Source of the DNA: Methanogenium organophilum
GTDB lineage: Archaea > Halobacteriota > Methanomicrobia > Methanomicrobiales > Methanomicrobiaceae
Length of the DNA: 64,000 nucleotides
Assembly (NCBI RefSeq): GCF_026684035.1
Contig: NZ_CP113361.1
Span: 310,001-374,000 of the forward strand
Direction of reading: 5' to 3'
The stretch's first letter is position 1; every line of letters starts with the position of its first letter. The translations under genes were made by a program, and so were the position numbers. The notes under the pieces were generated by a model. It worked only from the letters and a program-made list of their open reading frames with translations. It was not told where the DNA came from and did not search any database. Below, one piece after another: positions 21,160 to 29,251 of this stretch.

Positions 21160-21615
21160 TCACTTCCCCTCAATCTCACAAATAACTGCTACTGTCTTCT
21201 GCAAAAGTGCATCCTTTCCTTCAATCCGTGCCACGTCACGAATTGCTTCAAGGGTGTGTACACTCTCCTCCAGAAAACTCAGAATATCGGCAGGATATAT
21301 TTCTACCCCGTAGTCATCCAACAGCACCTCGCTGATCTGCCGGTGATCCAGCCCAAGCTGACGGAATTCAAGAATTTTCAACGCAAATTTTCTTTCCGGG
21401 CACCCACACTGCGGTGAACCCTTACAGTTACATTCCAGAAAATCTTTGTAAAAAAGAATAATCTGTGACCGCAGGTTGCGGTCAAGGGAATCATAATCCA
21501 GAGATGAAACCAGGATGTCCATGAATGCCCCGTTAAAGGCAAAATCGGGCACACGGTATCCTGCTATCTTCTGAAGTTTTTTTGCATTCCGAAATCTGGC
21601 CTTTGCGGCGATCAA
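21160..21615 (-). CDS. Cys-rich helical protein resembling DUF5814 of archaeal helicases
   Basis: A 151-residue protein with a compact cysteine cluster CNCKGSPQCGCPERKF near residues 62-77, probably a metal site. The helical C-terminus reads LEFRQLGLDHRQISEVLLDD followed by PADILSFLEESVHTLEAI. This resembles the DUF5814 module attached to some archaea-specific superfamily II helicases, here free-standing. It starts with TTG overlapping the stop of the DUF2150 gene as TTGA, so it is translated with that gene. Domain assignment is from memory of the family and moderately sure. Confidence 0.6.
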   Translation of the reverse strand: MIAAKARFRNAKKLQKIAGYRVPDFAFNGAFMDILVSSLDYDSLDRNLRSQIILFYKDFLECNCKGSPQCGCPERKFALKILEFRQLGLDHRQISEVLLDDYGVEIYPADILSFLEESVHTLEAIRDVARIEGKDALLQKTVAVICEIEGK

Positions 21616-22238
21616 ATTCCTTCTCCAAACTGCTCTTCGAAATTCTTAAGGGTCTTGAGTGCATTGCCCATCTCATCAACCTCAATCAGCCAGTCATCAA
21701 AGAGTGTCGGGTCATCCAGGTCACCACGGAGATATTTTCCACAGCACGACCCTCCCTGAATAACAAGGGCGCCAATCGTCGCTGCTGTCTTCAGGGCCTC
21801 TTCAGCCTGGTCATCACCCAGCGTCCTGCCATATTTAACAAGGTCTTTTACCTCACCTGTGACACCGCCAATGATGACCTCCTTGCATGCGGCAAAGAGC
21901 ACTAAAAAGCGCATCTGGACACCAGAGATAATATCGGCAAGGTCACTCTCCGGAAGGGGACCCATGACAATCTCCTCAACCTCTTCGACCTTCTGTCTGG
22001 CTGCATCTCCGCTATAATTCCCAAGAAGGAACAATTTGATGATTTTCAGGACAGAGACATTGATATCTTCGGTGAAATTATTGAGCGACTGCAACCCTTC
22101 CGGCATCTCTTCTGAATCTTCATCGTAATCAAAACTCATCTCCTCAAGCGTCTTAATCCAGTTGTCCCACCGTTCCTGTGTATAAAAATAGTATAGGACT
22201 GACTGTGGTTCTACTTTCTCCTTTTTTTTCCTCGCCAT
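21612..22238 (-). CDS. DUF2150-family protein
   Basis: A 208-residue acidic helical protein starting with a lysine-rich MARKKKEKVEPQ and followed by LYYFYTQERWDNWIKTLEEM. A late GGSCCGKYLRGDLDDPTLFDD carries a CC pair. The pattern matches the DUF2150 family conserved in methanogens, of unknown function. Its stop overlaps the TTG start of the next gene. It is divergent from thiI across a 157-bp gap. Confidence 0.7.
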   Translation of the reverse strand: MARKKKEKVEPQSVLYYFYTQERWDNWIKTLEEMSFDYDEDSEEMPEGLQSLNNFTEDINVSVLKIIKLFLLGNYSGDAARQKVEEVEEIVMGPLPESDLADIISGVQMRFLVLFAACKEVIIGGVTGEVKDLVKYGRTLGDDQAEEALKTAATIGALVIQGGSCCGKYLRGDLDDPTLFDDWLIEVDEMGNALKTLKNFEEQFGEGI

Positions 22239-22395
22239 AGTTAATACTCAATTGTTTATCTGCGCTATTAGTGTTTTCGCGTTGCCTTTTTTATGGACGC
22301 TTCACCAGGTAACAATCTACTTCACTTGTCGGTGCCAATGTATCCCCATCATTGCCTGCTACGCAACAGGCGAACAGAGAGGAGTGGAATACTAA

Positions 22396-23598
22396 ATGGA
22401 GATAAAAGAGGCTGTGATGGTACGGTATGGTGAGCTCTTCCTGAAGAGCGAGCCGGTCATGAAATACTATATTAATACCCTGACAAAGAACCTGACCGCA
22501 GCGATTGAAGCAGAAGGAATGGAATGTTCGATAGAACAGTTCAGGGGGAGAATCATCATCACCGGAGATAAGCCCGACATAATTGCAGGGGCTGCATCCC
22601 GGGTATTTGGTATCGTCGGCGTCAGCAAATGTATCATTACACCGCCGGACAGGGAAATCATTGAGGAGACCGCAGCCCGGCTTGCCGCAGAGAAACTTAC
22701 TCCCGGCATGTCATTTGCTGTCCGGGCAAAACGTTCCGGTATGGAAGGATTTACCAGCCAGGAGATGGGCGCATCGACCGGGGCACGGATCTTCGAAAGA
22801 TCTCCGGGCATCAGTGTAGACCTGACATCACCGGACTATGAGATCTTTGCGGAGGCCAGGGCATTTGGTGGAATTGTTTATGACAGCCAGATCACAGGGC
22901 CGGGTGGTCTTCCGCTGGGGACACAGGGGCCATTCCTCTCGCTCCTCTCTGCAGGGCTGGACTCACCTGTCGCCACCTGGATGATGATGCGACGGGGGTG
23001 TGTCCCTGTCTACCTCCACTGTGATGGGGGCCGATATGCCGGACGTGACGTATGTTCCACAGCAGAAAAAAATCTGGCAGTTCTTTCTACCTGGTGCCCC
23101 GGACGGACCGTCCGGATGGCCGTCATTCCTCTGGAATCATTCTACGATGCACTTGTTGCATCAGGCATTCTCAAGACACGATGCATTCTCTGTAAACGCT
23201 TCATGCTCCGGGTGGCAGCAGCCTTCGCCCGGCAGGAGAACCTGTCTGCAATTGTGATGGGTGACAACATCGGACAGGTAGCCACACAGACTCTCGCAAA
23301 TCTCGGGGTAATACAGGAAGTGATGCCTCCGGATATACCCCTCCTGCGCCCGCTCCTGACCTATGACAAGGATGAAATCGTTATCCGTGCCCGGATGATC
23401 GGAACCTTCCGTGACAATGCGGGGGATCTTGGCTGTATGATCGTTCCGAAGCATCCCTCTACTGCAGCAAAGAAGGAAGAGATTGCCGCCGATGAATTAC
23501 GCATTCCACTCGATGACATTCTGCAAGACGCCCTCGCACATATCACCGTCATTCAGGCCCGCAATGGGAAAATCATTGAACAGAATCCATCAGATTGA
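22396..23598 (+). CDS. thiI: tRNA 4-thiouridine synthase ThiI (methanogen type, with CxxC)
   Basis: A 400-residue tRNA sulfurtransferase that makes s4U8. N-terminal ferredoxin-like and THUMP domains (VMVRYGELFLKSEPV; RIFERSPGISVDLTSPDYEI) are followed by the adenylating PP-loop domain with LLSAGLDSPVATW. The C-terminal rhodanese domain of enterobacterial ThiI is absent. Instead there is CILC in LKTRCILCKRFMLR and a later Cys in DLGCMIVP. This agrees with methanogen ThiI, where such cysteines hold an Fe-S cluster and sulfide is the likely sulfur source. A GAGAGGAG ribosome site precedes the ATG. Confidence 0.93.
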   Translation: MEIKEAVMVRYGELFLKSEPVMKYYINTLTKNLTAAIEAEGMECSIEQFRGRIIITGDKPDIIAGAASRVFGIVGVSKCIITPPDREIIEETAARLAAEKLTPGMSFAVRAKRSGMEGFTSQEMGASTGARIFERSPGISVDLTSPDYEIFAEARAFGGIVYDSQITGPGGLPLGTQGPFLSLLSAGLDSPVATWMMMRRGCVPVYLHCDGGRYAGRDVCSTAEKNLAVLSTWCPGRTVRMAVIPLESFYDALVASGILKTRCILCKRFMLRVAAAFARQENLSAIVMGDNIGQVATQTLANLGVIQEVMPPDIPLLRPLLTYDKDEIVIRARMIGTFRDNAGDLGCMIVPKHPSTAAKKEEIAADELRIPLDDILQDALAHITVIQARNGKIIEQNPSD

Positions 23599-23713
23599 TT
23601 CCCGAATCCTCCGGCAGATCACCGTTTATTTACCAAACTGAAAATCACCAGCTCCACATCTCTCTTTATTCAGACATATTTGATATCCACAGCAGCTCTC
23701 ATCCAGAGGAGAG

Positions 23714-23821
23714 ATGGTGGACAAACGAAGGAGAGCTTTATTGATAGCCAGATTTATTCCAAATACGAAAAAGAAAAGAATATTTGAAGAAATACAGACT
23801 CAGATTAATTCTGCATTATAG
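23714..23821 (+). CDS. Possible 35-aa basic small protein
   Basis: An ATG preceded by GAGGAG (spacing only about two bases) opens a 35-codon frame ending TAG. The product is strongly basic: it starts MVDKRRRALLIARF, and an NTKKKR stretch leads into the helical IFEEIQTQINSAL. It lies in the 227-bp gap between the convergent thiI and pscS genes, so it would be transcribed in the same direction as thiI. No family is recognised and chance cannot be excluded. The rest of the gap shows nothing else. Confidence 0.3.
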   Translation: MVDKRRRALLIARFIPNTKKKRIFEEIQTQINSAL

Positions 23822-23825
23822 GAGA

Positions 23826-25004
23826 TTATAGTACCGTAAGATCGTTTTCACGGGCAATCTCCTGGAATGCCCTGCACACATGTGATATCTGTGCCTCGTT
23901 GAGCCCATAGGTATTGAATTTCCAGACACGGGTTGAACCGGGAATCACGCCAATGATACCTTTCTTCTTTAATGACTGCGAGAGGAAGAAACCCTTTTTC
24001 TTATGGGTTTTGGCAACAGTATCAAAGGAATCCATCGTATTGATTCTCGTGAGGGTGTGTTCACGCGGCATGTCACTTTCCACCTGTGTCCCCTCAATCG
24101 CACAGAGTGCATCAACAACCCTGTTACTGTTTTCCACTTCACGGTCCCAGTGCAGGACACGCTCTTTGACTGCCGGGAAAGATGCCATCAGGCCAACAAC
24201 GGTCACACCCATCAGCGTGCACCCCATCATCTCAACTTCCTTGATGCCAAACGTACGGCCGGTGATATCTCCAACCGACTGTGTCGTCCGGAAGACAATA
24301 TCTGCATATTCACTGGTTGTCGCAACAAGCCCGGAGGGCGCCGGTGCAGCCATACTTTTATGGCCGGAACCGATGACAAAGTCCACACCCAGTGCCTTCC
24401 CGTCGACCGGCATGATACCAACACTGTAGGCCCCGTTTAAGAGAACCGGGATGTCATACTGGTGAGCCACCTTTGCGATCTCTGCAATCTCATGAACGTT
24501 GCCATACTGGTAGTCCACATGTTCAACAAAGAGAATGGACGGTGCCTTCCCCGCCTCACGGGTGACCTCCTCTATGCGTGCAGCAGCATTGTCTGCAGTG
24601 ATATGATTATGCTCATCTTTTGGAATCTCGTGAATATCCGCACCTGCCTGTTCAAGTGAGACAAATTCCGTGTAATGCGAAAGAGCCGTCAGGAGAACAG
24701 GATCCCCTTTCTCAACGATTGAACTTGCCACTGCCTGAAACCCACGCCTTGCACCGGGGACCAGACGGACGGCGTCCATGTTCAGCCATTCAGCACAGTC
24801 ACGATGAAACTCTGCAATCGGGGGTTTATTGATATAGTCCAGGCGGAACGGTTTGAGACAGTTATCGCATACAGAGTATCCATCAGAATACGCTATAGCT
24901 GCCTTTTGTGCATCAACAGTCAGACGACCTCCTGCCTGAATGGGATCAATATTAATGTAGAGCTCTTCCACATCACGGGTATCGATGGTTGCGGTGCACT
25001 TCAT
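23826..25004 (-). CDS. pscS: O-phospho-L-seryl-tRNA:Cys-tRNA synthase (SepCysS)
   Basis: A 392-residue PLP enzyme converting Sep-tRNA(Cys) to Cys-tRNA(Cys), the methanogen route to cysteine. The PLP Lys is in GSGHKSMAAPAPSGL. The conserved catalytic cysteines are in SVCDNCLKPFR (C-x2-C) and EVEMMGCTLMG. FVEHVDYQYGNVHEI and LLNGAYSVGIMPVDG are fold-type I signatures. Its ATG overlaps the stop of a 59-codon upstream ORF as TGATG. The nearby thiI uses similar Fe-S/sulfide chemistry. SepRS is not in this window. Confidence 0.95.
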   Translation of the reverse strand: MKCTATIDTRDVEELYINIDPIQAGGRLTVDAQKAAIAYSDGYSVCDNCLKPFRLDYINKPPIAEFHRDCAEWLNMDAVRLVPGARRGFQAVASSIVEKGDPVLLTALSHYTEFVSLEQAGADIHEIPKDEHNHITADNAAARIEEVTREAGKAPSILFVEHVDYQYGNVHEIAEIAKVAHQYDIPVLLNGAYSVGIMPVDGKALGVDFVIGSGHKSMAAPAPSGLVATTSEYADIVFRTTQSVGDITGRTFGIKEVEMMGCTLMGVTVVGLMASFPAVKERVLHWDREVENSNRVVDALCAIEGTQVESDMPREHTLTRINTMDSFDTVAKTHKKKGFFLSQSLKKKGIIGVIPGSTRVWKFNTYGLNEAQISHVCRAFQEIARENDLTVL

Positions 25005-25183
25005 CAGCTCAGTTCCTCCTCAAGTATTGTCACCTGTTTTTTTAATTTTTCAATCGCCATTCCGGCACGAACTCTCTGATCATCATCGAGTTCGTGGACA
25101 GGTGCTGTCTCCCGCAGAATAAACCGAATATCTGTGAGAAGATACAGCGCCTGAAACAGGGCATCTACCGCACGTCTTGACAT
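25004..25183 (-). CDS. 59-aa helical protein translationally coupled to pscS
   Basis: A 59-codon frame starts MSRRAVDALFQALYLLTDIR and ends in a strongly helical, Lys/Glu-rich tail (AIEKLKKQVTILEEELS). Its TGA overlaps the pscS ATG as TGATG. An AGGCAGG-like ribosome site lies upstream of the ATG. The tight overlap and heptad-like C-terminus argue that it is real and works with SepCysS. In class I methanogens a helical protein, SepCysE, bridges SepRS, SepCysS and tRNA. This ORF is much shorter and I see no clear similarity, so a related role is only a hypothesis. Confidence 0.65.
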   Translation of the reverse strand: MSRRAVDALFQALYLLTDIRFILRETAPVHELDDDQRVRAGMAIEKLKKQVTILEEELS

Positions 25184-25347
25184 CTGCTAACCTGCCTATT
25201 CCTCTTTATCTAATGCGTAATAAACCAGACAGAATTATTGGCACCATCCCTTCCTACCAATACCGTCCCTGCCATGGGCAAAGGATATAGAATACATACC
25301 CTTAAGAAACATTTCCAAGTAATTATCCCGACAGGAGAAATATTCGA

Positions 25348-25947
25348 ATGCGCAAGGTTCAGATCCCTTCAATGCTCAGAGATCTCGTCTCTTCAGCAGT
25401 ATTATCAGCCGATGGAATCACATTCACCCGGCTTGATGACTGCCCATACTGCGGCGGACCGGTAAAGGGCCATGACATGCGCCGCAAACGGTTTGCAACA
25501 GTAAGAAATAAGAACGGCAAGCAGACGGTGCACGTATTTGTGAAGAGATATCACTGCGAAGCGTGTGGAAGACTCTGCTATGCAGAGTCACCATTCTATC
25601 ACGATACCAGAATGGGAATCCCAATCGTTGACCTCTGTAATGCCCTGATTCAGGAGCACCCATATCATCATGCGGCCCGAATTCTTGAATCGCTTGGTAT
25701 CGTGGTCGATAGGGGTACACTCAGAAACTATGCACAACGCACGTTTCCCCAGCCCGATGTTATTGAAATGTATGGGGTGCCGATCCCTCTCTCCATCCTG
25801 AATATGAATGAACAGTCATTCAGAGGAGACGAGACGGGTACCATCCCAAGGACAGAACTCCTCCGAACCGGTGGTCTCCCACCCACAGCACGGGCACTTC
25901 TTTTTGCGATGCAGGGGAGCGGCCAACGGAATCAGCGGAATAAATAG
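25348..25947 (+). CDS. Zinc-finger / HTH protein resembling a transposase N-terminal region
   Basis: A 199-residue frame. Residues 30-75 form a zinc finger: CPYCGG, then KRFATVRNKNG, then YHCEACGRLCYAE. A helical segment follows (PIVDLCNALIQEHPYHHAAR ... ILESLGIVVDRGTLRNYAQR) that looks like a helix-turn-helix. This layout resembles the N-terminal part of DDE transposases, but no DDE catalytic domain follows. It is either a domesticated DNA-binding protein or a remnant. The last 40 residues are antisense to a better-looking small zinc-ribbon ORF and may be read-through. AGGAG lies ten bases before the ATG. Confidence 0.5.
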   Translation: MRKVQIPSMLRDLVSSAVLSADGITFTRLDDCPYCGGPVKGHDMRRKRFATVRNKNGKQTVHVFVKRYHCEACGRLCYAESPFYHDTRMGIPIVDLCNALIQEHPYHHAARILESLGIVVDRGTLRNYAQRTFPQPDVIEMYGVPIPLSILNMNEQSFRGDETGTIPRTELLRTGGLPPTARALLFAMQGSGQRNQRNK

Positions 25948-26028
25948 CAGGAAAAAGAAAAAGGGGAGCCCTGCCAGATAGCACAGCAGGGTCACCGCAA
26001 GCGAACCTGCAAGAAGAAGAATGCTCAG
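25816..26028 (-). CDS. Small two-helix membrane protein with zinc ribbon, downstream of mfnF
   Basis: In the frame after mfnF the minus strand encodes two hydrophobic stretches (ILLLAGSLAVTLLCYLAG; LPFFFFLLFIPLIPLAA), a basic turn HRKKK and a four-Cys ribbon CPCCGWETTGSEEFCPWDG, then TGA at 25816-25818. This organised order is unlikely by chance. No ATG, GTG or TTG precedes the first helix in frame. The coordinates assume a CTG that overlaps the mfnF stop as CTGA; a GTG at 25995 would remove most of helix 1. It lies antisense to the 3' end of the transposase-like ORF. Function unknown. Confidence 0.45.
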   Translation of the reverse strand: MSILLLAGSLAVTLLCYLAGLPFFFFLLFIPLIPLAAPLHRKKKCPCCGWETTGSEEFCPWDGTRLVSSE

Positions 26029-26957
26029 GCTTTTGCGTTTCGTTTTGCCACCTCCCGCACAGCAAATGCGGGAAATGCATCCGTTATAATCCCATAGATA
26101 TCTGACAGATTCCTGCCGCCGAATGTCTCTGTGAGAAGTTCTGACCCAATGCCTGCACAGATAAGATCCGGCATTGTCCCACTATCAGAAACACGCATAA
26201 TCTCCGCTTCAATAACTGACCGCTGTTCATCCCAGAATGCAGCAGCCACTGCACGTGCATTTTCCTCCCCAATTTCTGAAAGATCAGAACAGACCATCCG
26301 CGAAAGCCGCTGCAAAGACTCGGTAATCATGACACCCGCACCATCCGGCGTGGGCACTGCATAATTGACCTTGTTGATATGCCCCATCACGAGATGTACA
26401 TCGGCGCTGATGGCAAAGAGTTCGTTTGCAACCAGTGTTCGTGTTGCACCCCCATCCAGATACACCTCCCGTAAAAGCGATGCAACCGGTGCCCGCAGAA
26501 GGCCGGTGTATACGAGCATCCCACACTGCAGGCGATCCAGATCACGCAGAGAGAGAAGGCGATCAAAAGAAGCAAGAGGAATGATATCGGTCGTCGTGCT
26601 CCCCATATCAACAAAGACCGATTCCGGGAATGCATCGCGCAGAAAATCAGCTGATGCCAGCCAGTTGGCTGCTGCCAGAGCCATACAGGGAGTGGTATGA
26701 AATTCCCCATCGGTTCCGTAAAACTGTGCATCCGGAATGGCCGCAAGCACCGCATTGACAATAAAAGCAATACCCGCTTCCTTCGAGGGAAAACCATCTG
26801 CCAGTTCCCCGCTCATCACCACCGCAGCCTTCCGGCCGGCATATGGTTGCAAGAGTTCAGTTATTGGTGATTCCTTCCAGAGCGGACAGTAATGGATGAT
26901 GACATCATCCCCATCCACAATCTTCAGATTTGCTCCACCAACATCAATGCCAATCAC
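26025..26957 (-). CDS. mfnF: MfnF-type hydantoinase/oxoprolinase-like enzyme, methanofuran biosynthesis
   Basis: A 310-residue protein of the ASKHA-like hydantoinase/oxoprolinase superfamily. Phosphate-binding motifs are IGIDVGGANLKIVDG at the N-terminus and VFVDMGSTTTDIIPL in the middle, with ICAGIGSELL later. MfnF joins the aminomethylfuran phosphate to the gamma-glutamyltyramine moiety of methanofuran. It starts inside the end of mfnD (four-base overlap), the ATP-grasp enzyme that makes gamma-glutamyltyramine. The pairing supports both assignments. Confidence 0.88.
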   Translation of the reverse strand: MIGIDVGGANLKIVDGDDVIIHYCPLWKESPITELLQPYAGRKAAVVMSGELADGFPSKEAGIAFIVNAVLAAIPDAQFYGTDGEFHTTPCMALAAANWLASADFLRDAFPESVFVDMGSTTTDIIPLASFDRLLSLRDLDRLQCGMLVYTGLLRAPVASLLREVYLDGGATRTLVANELFAISADVHLVMGHINKVNYAVPTPDGAGVMITESLQRLSRMVCSDLSEIGEENARAVAAAFWDEQRSVIEAEIMRVSDSGTMPDLICAGIGSELLTETFGGRNLSDIYGIITDAFPAFAVREVAKRNAKA

Positions 26958-27838
26958 AGCACCGTCACCATCCCGTCCTTATCGTAACGCGCCGTCCCCA
27001 TCAGATGAACGGATTCAGGAATATCCCCTTTTGATGCACGAACCAGTATCTCTGCAATTTCCTCATCCATCACTGCAGAAAGCCCAATTATACTTGAGGT
27101 GGGCCGCGGATTCACATCCACGACATAGATATCATCGCCGACAATGACATCAACACCCGCATATCCCTGGCAGCCAAGTACCGTAGCCGCTTTAATCGCG
27201 GTTGCAATAATTTCATCTCTGCGGGGATGGTCCACACCAACTTCACCGCCCTCGAACGCCACCATACCATCACCAATACGCAGATACTGGCGGTTCAGAG
27301 AAAGTACCAGAGGTGGGCGCCCGCTGTAGAATGAACAGGCATTTCCAACATACCGGCTGATCACGAGGCTCACACTCATGTGCTCACCTTCGATGAACTC
27401 CTGACCAAATTCACCGGGTCCGGGCTCTTCATCTGCAATACGCATATTCAGAGCACCCGCCCCCTGTTTTTCCTTAATTACCCGAACACCTTCGTTCTTC
27501 TCTTTCGGCACAGCGATTCCCTGTGCGGTGAGAATTGCCCCGGCATGCGGTTTATTTGAACAGATAGCACAATTGAGACTTCCACACCCAATACTGTGGC
27601 AGTTGTCTTCCAATATCTTAGAATATTTTCCAAGCAGATGATCCGGCGCAATAACAAGCCCCACATCCGCGAGGGGAGCAAGGCGCCTGAGTTCTGCTTC
27701 AAAATCCCCGGACTCCGGAGTTATCACATCATATCCTGACCGGATGAAACTCTCTTTTAAGACAGAGAGCATTGCATTTCCTTCCGGTGCAAGTGCAGGA
27801 TTATGAAATACCGTATATTCTGCAAGAAGAGCCAGCAT
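26954..27838 (-). CDS. mfnD: Tyramine-L-glutamate ligase, ATP-grasp (methanofuran biosynthesis)
   Basis: A 294-residue ATP-grasp ligase joining glutamate to tyramine. Visible are GIAVPKEKNEGVRVIKEKQG, the central QEFIEGEHMSVSLVISR, and the metal-binding end YAGVDVIVGDDIYVVDVNPR. A cysteine-containing SIGCGSLNCAICSNKPHAG lies before the grasp domain. The ATG at 27838 (MLALLAEYTVFHNPALAPEG) is chosen because residues upstream fall in the divergent promoter region with surE. It is co-transcribed with mfnF. Confidence 0.88.
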   Translation of the reverse strand: MLALLAEYTVFHNPALAPEGNAMLSVLKESFIRSGYDVITPESGDFEAELRRLAPLADVGLVIAPDHLLGKYSKILEDNCHSIGCGSLNCAICSNKPHAGAILTAQGIAVPKEKNEGVRVIKEKQGAGALNMRIADEEPGPGEFGQEFIEGEHMSVSLVISRYVGNACSFYSGRPPLVLSLNRQYLRIGDGMVAFEGGEVGVDHPRRDEIIATAIKAATVLGCQGYAGVDVIVGDDIYVVDVNPRPTSSIIGLSAVMDEEIAEILVRASKGDIPESVHLMGTARYDKDGMVTVL

Positions 27839-27923
27839 TGTATAATGTATGCATCTTCGGAAAAGAAGAGAGTGCCGATCGAACTCTTTTTGTAGCCATG
27901 ATACCTCATTTTCACCCAGACAA

Positions 27924-28715
27924 ATGAGACCAAAAATACTCCTCACAAACGATGACGGCGTCACGTCTGAAGGGCTGTGGGCAGCCTATGATGCACTCGC
28001 TTCTTTTGCAGATGTAACCGTTGTCGCCCCATCAAGCCAGCAGAGTGCCGTTGGCCGTTCCATATCAATTTTTGAACCCATACGGGTCACAAAAATTCCC
28101 ATACACAACACTGAGGCATATTCGGTGGGTGGAAAACCAACTGATTCAGTGATCATTGGCATCTACTCACTGAATCTGAACCCTGACCTTGTGGTAAGCG
28201 GCATCAATATCGGAGAAAATCTTTCCTACGAGTCCATTATGACATCAGGGACTGTCGGGGCGGCACTGGAGGCATCTAACCAGGGAGTCCCATCCATCGC
28301 CTTCTCACTCGAAGTCGAGGACCAGGGTAAGAAATTTGACGACCCACGGTATTCTGAACAGAATTTTGGCGCGGCAAAAACAGCCATCATAGATATCTGT
28401 CAAAAACTCCTGAAAAACGGATTTCCCCAGGACACCGATGTTGTCAACGTAAATATCCCGTCTGAGGTGACCGGCGGTTATGAGATCACTCATCTGGCAG
28501 AGAAACTCTTCTTCACGGGTGTTGAAGAACGCATTGACCCACGGGGAAGACCATATTACTGGATCAACGGTCCGCTCTGTTCGGACGCAGAGGTAGGGAC
28601 AGATGTGCATGCCATCCATGAAGGACGCATTTCAATCACCCCTATAACCCTAGACTCAACCGCATATCCAGGCAAAAATGGCCTTGAAAACCTATTTTAT
28701 GAGGATATATCCTGA
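27924..28715 (+). CDS. surE: 5'/3'-nucleotidase SurE
   Basis: A 263-residue metal-dependent nucleotidase/phosphatase acting on nucleoside monophosphates. The signature LLTNDDGVTSEGLWAAYDAL at the N-terminus includes the two metal-binding Asp. TVVAPSSQQSAVGRSIS, DLVVSGINIGENLSYESIMTSGTVGAALEA and VNVNIPSEVTGG complete the active site. The ATG at 27924 (MRPKILLTNDDG) is the family start. Its last 19 bases overlap the convergent membrane protein gene. Confidence 0.94.
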   Translation: MRPKILLTNDDGVTSEGLWAAYDALASFADVTVVAPSSQQSAVGRSISIFEPIRVTKIPIHNTEAYSVGGKPTDSVIIGIYSLNLNPDLVVSGINIGENLSYESIMTSGTVGAALEASNQGVPSIAFSLEVEDQGKKFDDPRYSEQNFGAAKTAIIDICQKLLKNGFPQDTDVVNVNIPSEVTGGYEITHLAEKLFFTGVEERIDPRGRPYYWINGPLCSDAEVGTDVHAIHEGRISITPITLDSTAYPGKNGLENLFYEDIS

Positions 28716-29251
28716 GAATCCTCAGGATTATCCACATCTGTCTCATCGGCATACGGAAAGAGAGTTCCTGACCATACCAGCCAGCCTGCCGCGATAAATA
28801 CCGGCACCCCCACCGGAATCGCAAACCCACCACTGGATGAAAACGTAGGGCCATACTGGGCAATCAGTGCCAAAAGATACAAAAACCCCGCACCCATGAT
28901 ACAGATCCCACCGCGACGGGGGGAATACCAACCTCGTATCCGGGACGGGATTGCGATAAAAAAGAGTCCGAAAGACCCGAAAATGACACCCGCAGTCCAA
29001 AAAACAGGCATGAGTGCACTCCTGCCAGTGATGCTGCCCTCCAATACATACTGGAGATCCCGGATAATTGTAATCACATTCGCACCCATATAGGTCTCCT
29101 GATACCGAAAGAGTGGAAACTGCACACCGGCACCCATCATCGAACCAATGACATAAATTGAGACCGGGACACAGAAGATCAGAACTGCAAGGCCCGCAAG
29201 GAACCATTCACGGTGTTCGTATATGTCTCTAGCTGACCAATCAGTTATCAT
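28697..29251 (-). CDS. Four-helix membrane protein of unknown function
   Basis: A 184-residue protein with hydrophobic segments near residues 17-40 (GLAVLIFCVPVSIYVIG), 80-103 (ALMPVFWTAGVIFGSFGLFF), 115-133 (ICIMGAGFLYLLALIA) and 143-165. A basic loop SRIRGWYSPRRGG separates helices 2 and 3. The C-terminus is acidic. The start overlaps the end of the HEAT-repeat gene as ATGA, so the two are co-translated. No motif gives a function. Confidence 0.65.
   Translation of the reverse strand: MITDWSARDIYEHREWFLAGLAVLIFCVPVSIYVIGSMMGAGVQFPLFRYQETYMGANVITIIRDLQYVLEGSITGRSALMPVFWTAGVIFGSFGLFFIAIPSRIRGWYSPRRGGICIMGAGFLYLLALIAQYGPTFSSSGGFAIPVGVPVFIAAGWLVWSGTLFPYADETDVDNPEDSQDISS

Noticed and set aside
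27849-27923. Upstream extension of surE (25 codons)
   Set aside because: It is non-family sequence overlapping the mfnD promoter region; the conserved SurE start is MRPKILLTNDDG at 27924.
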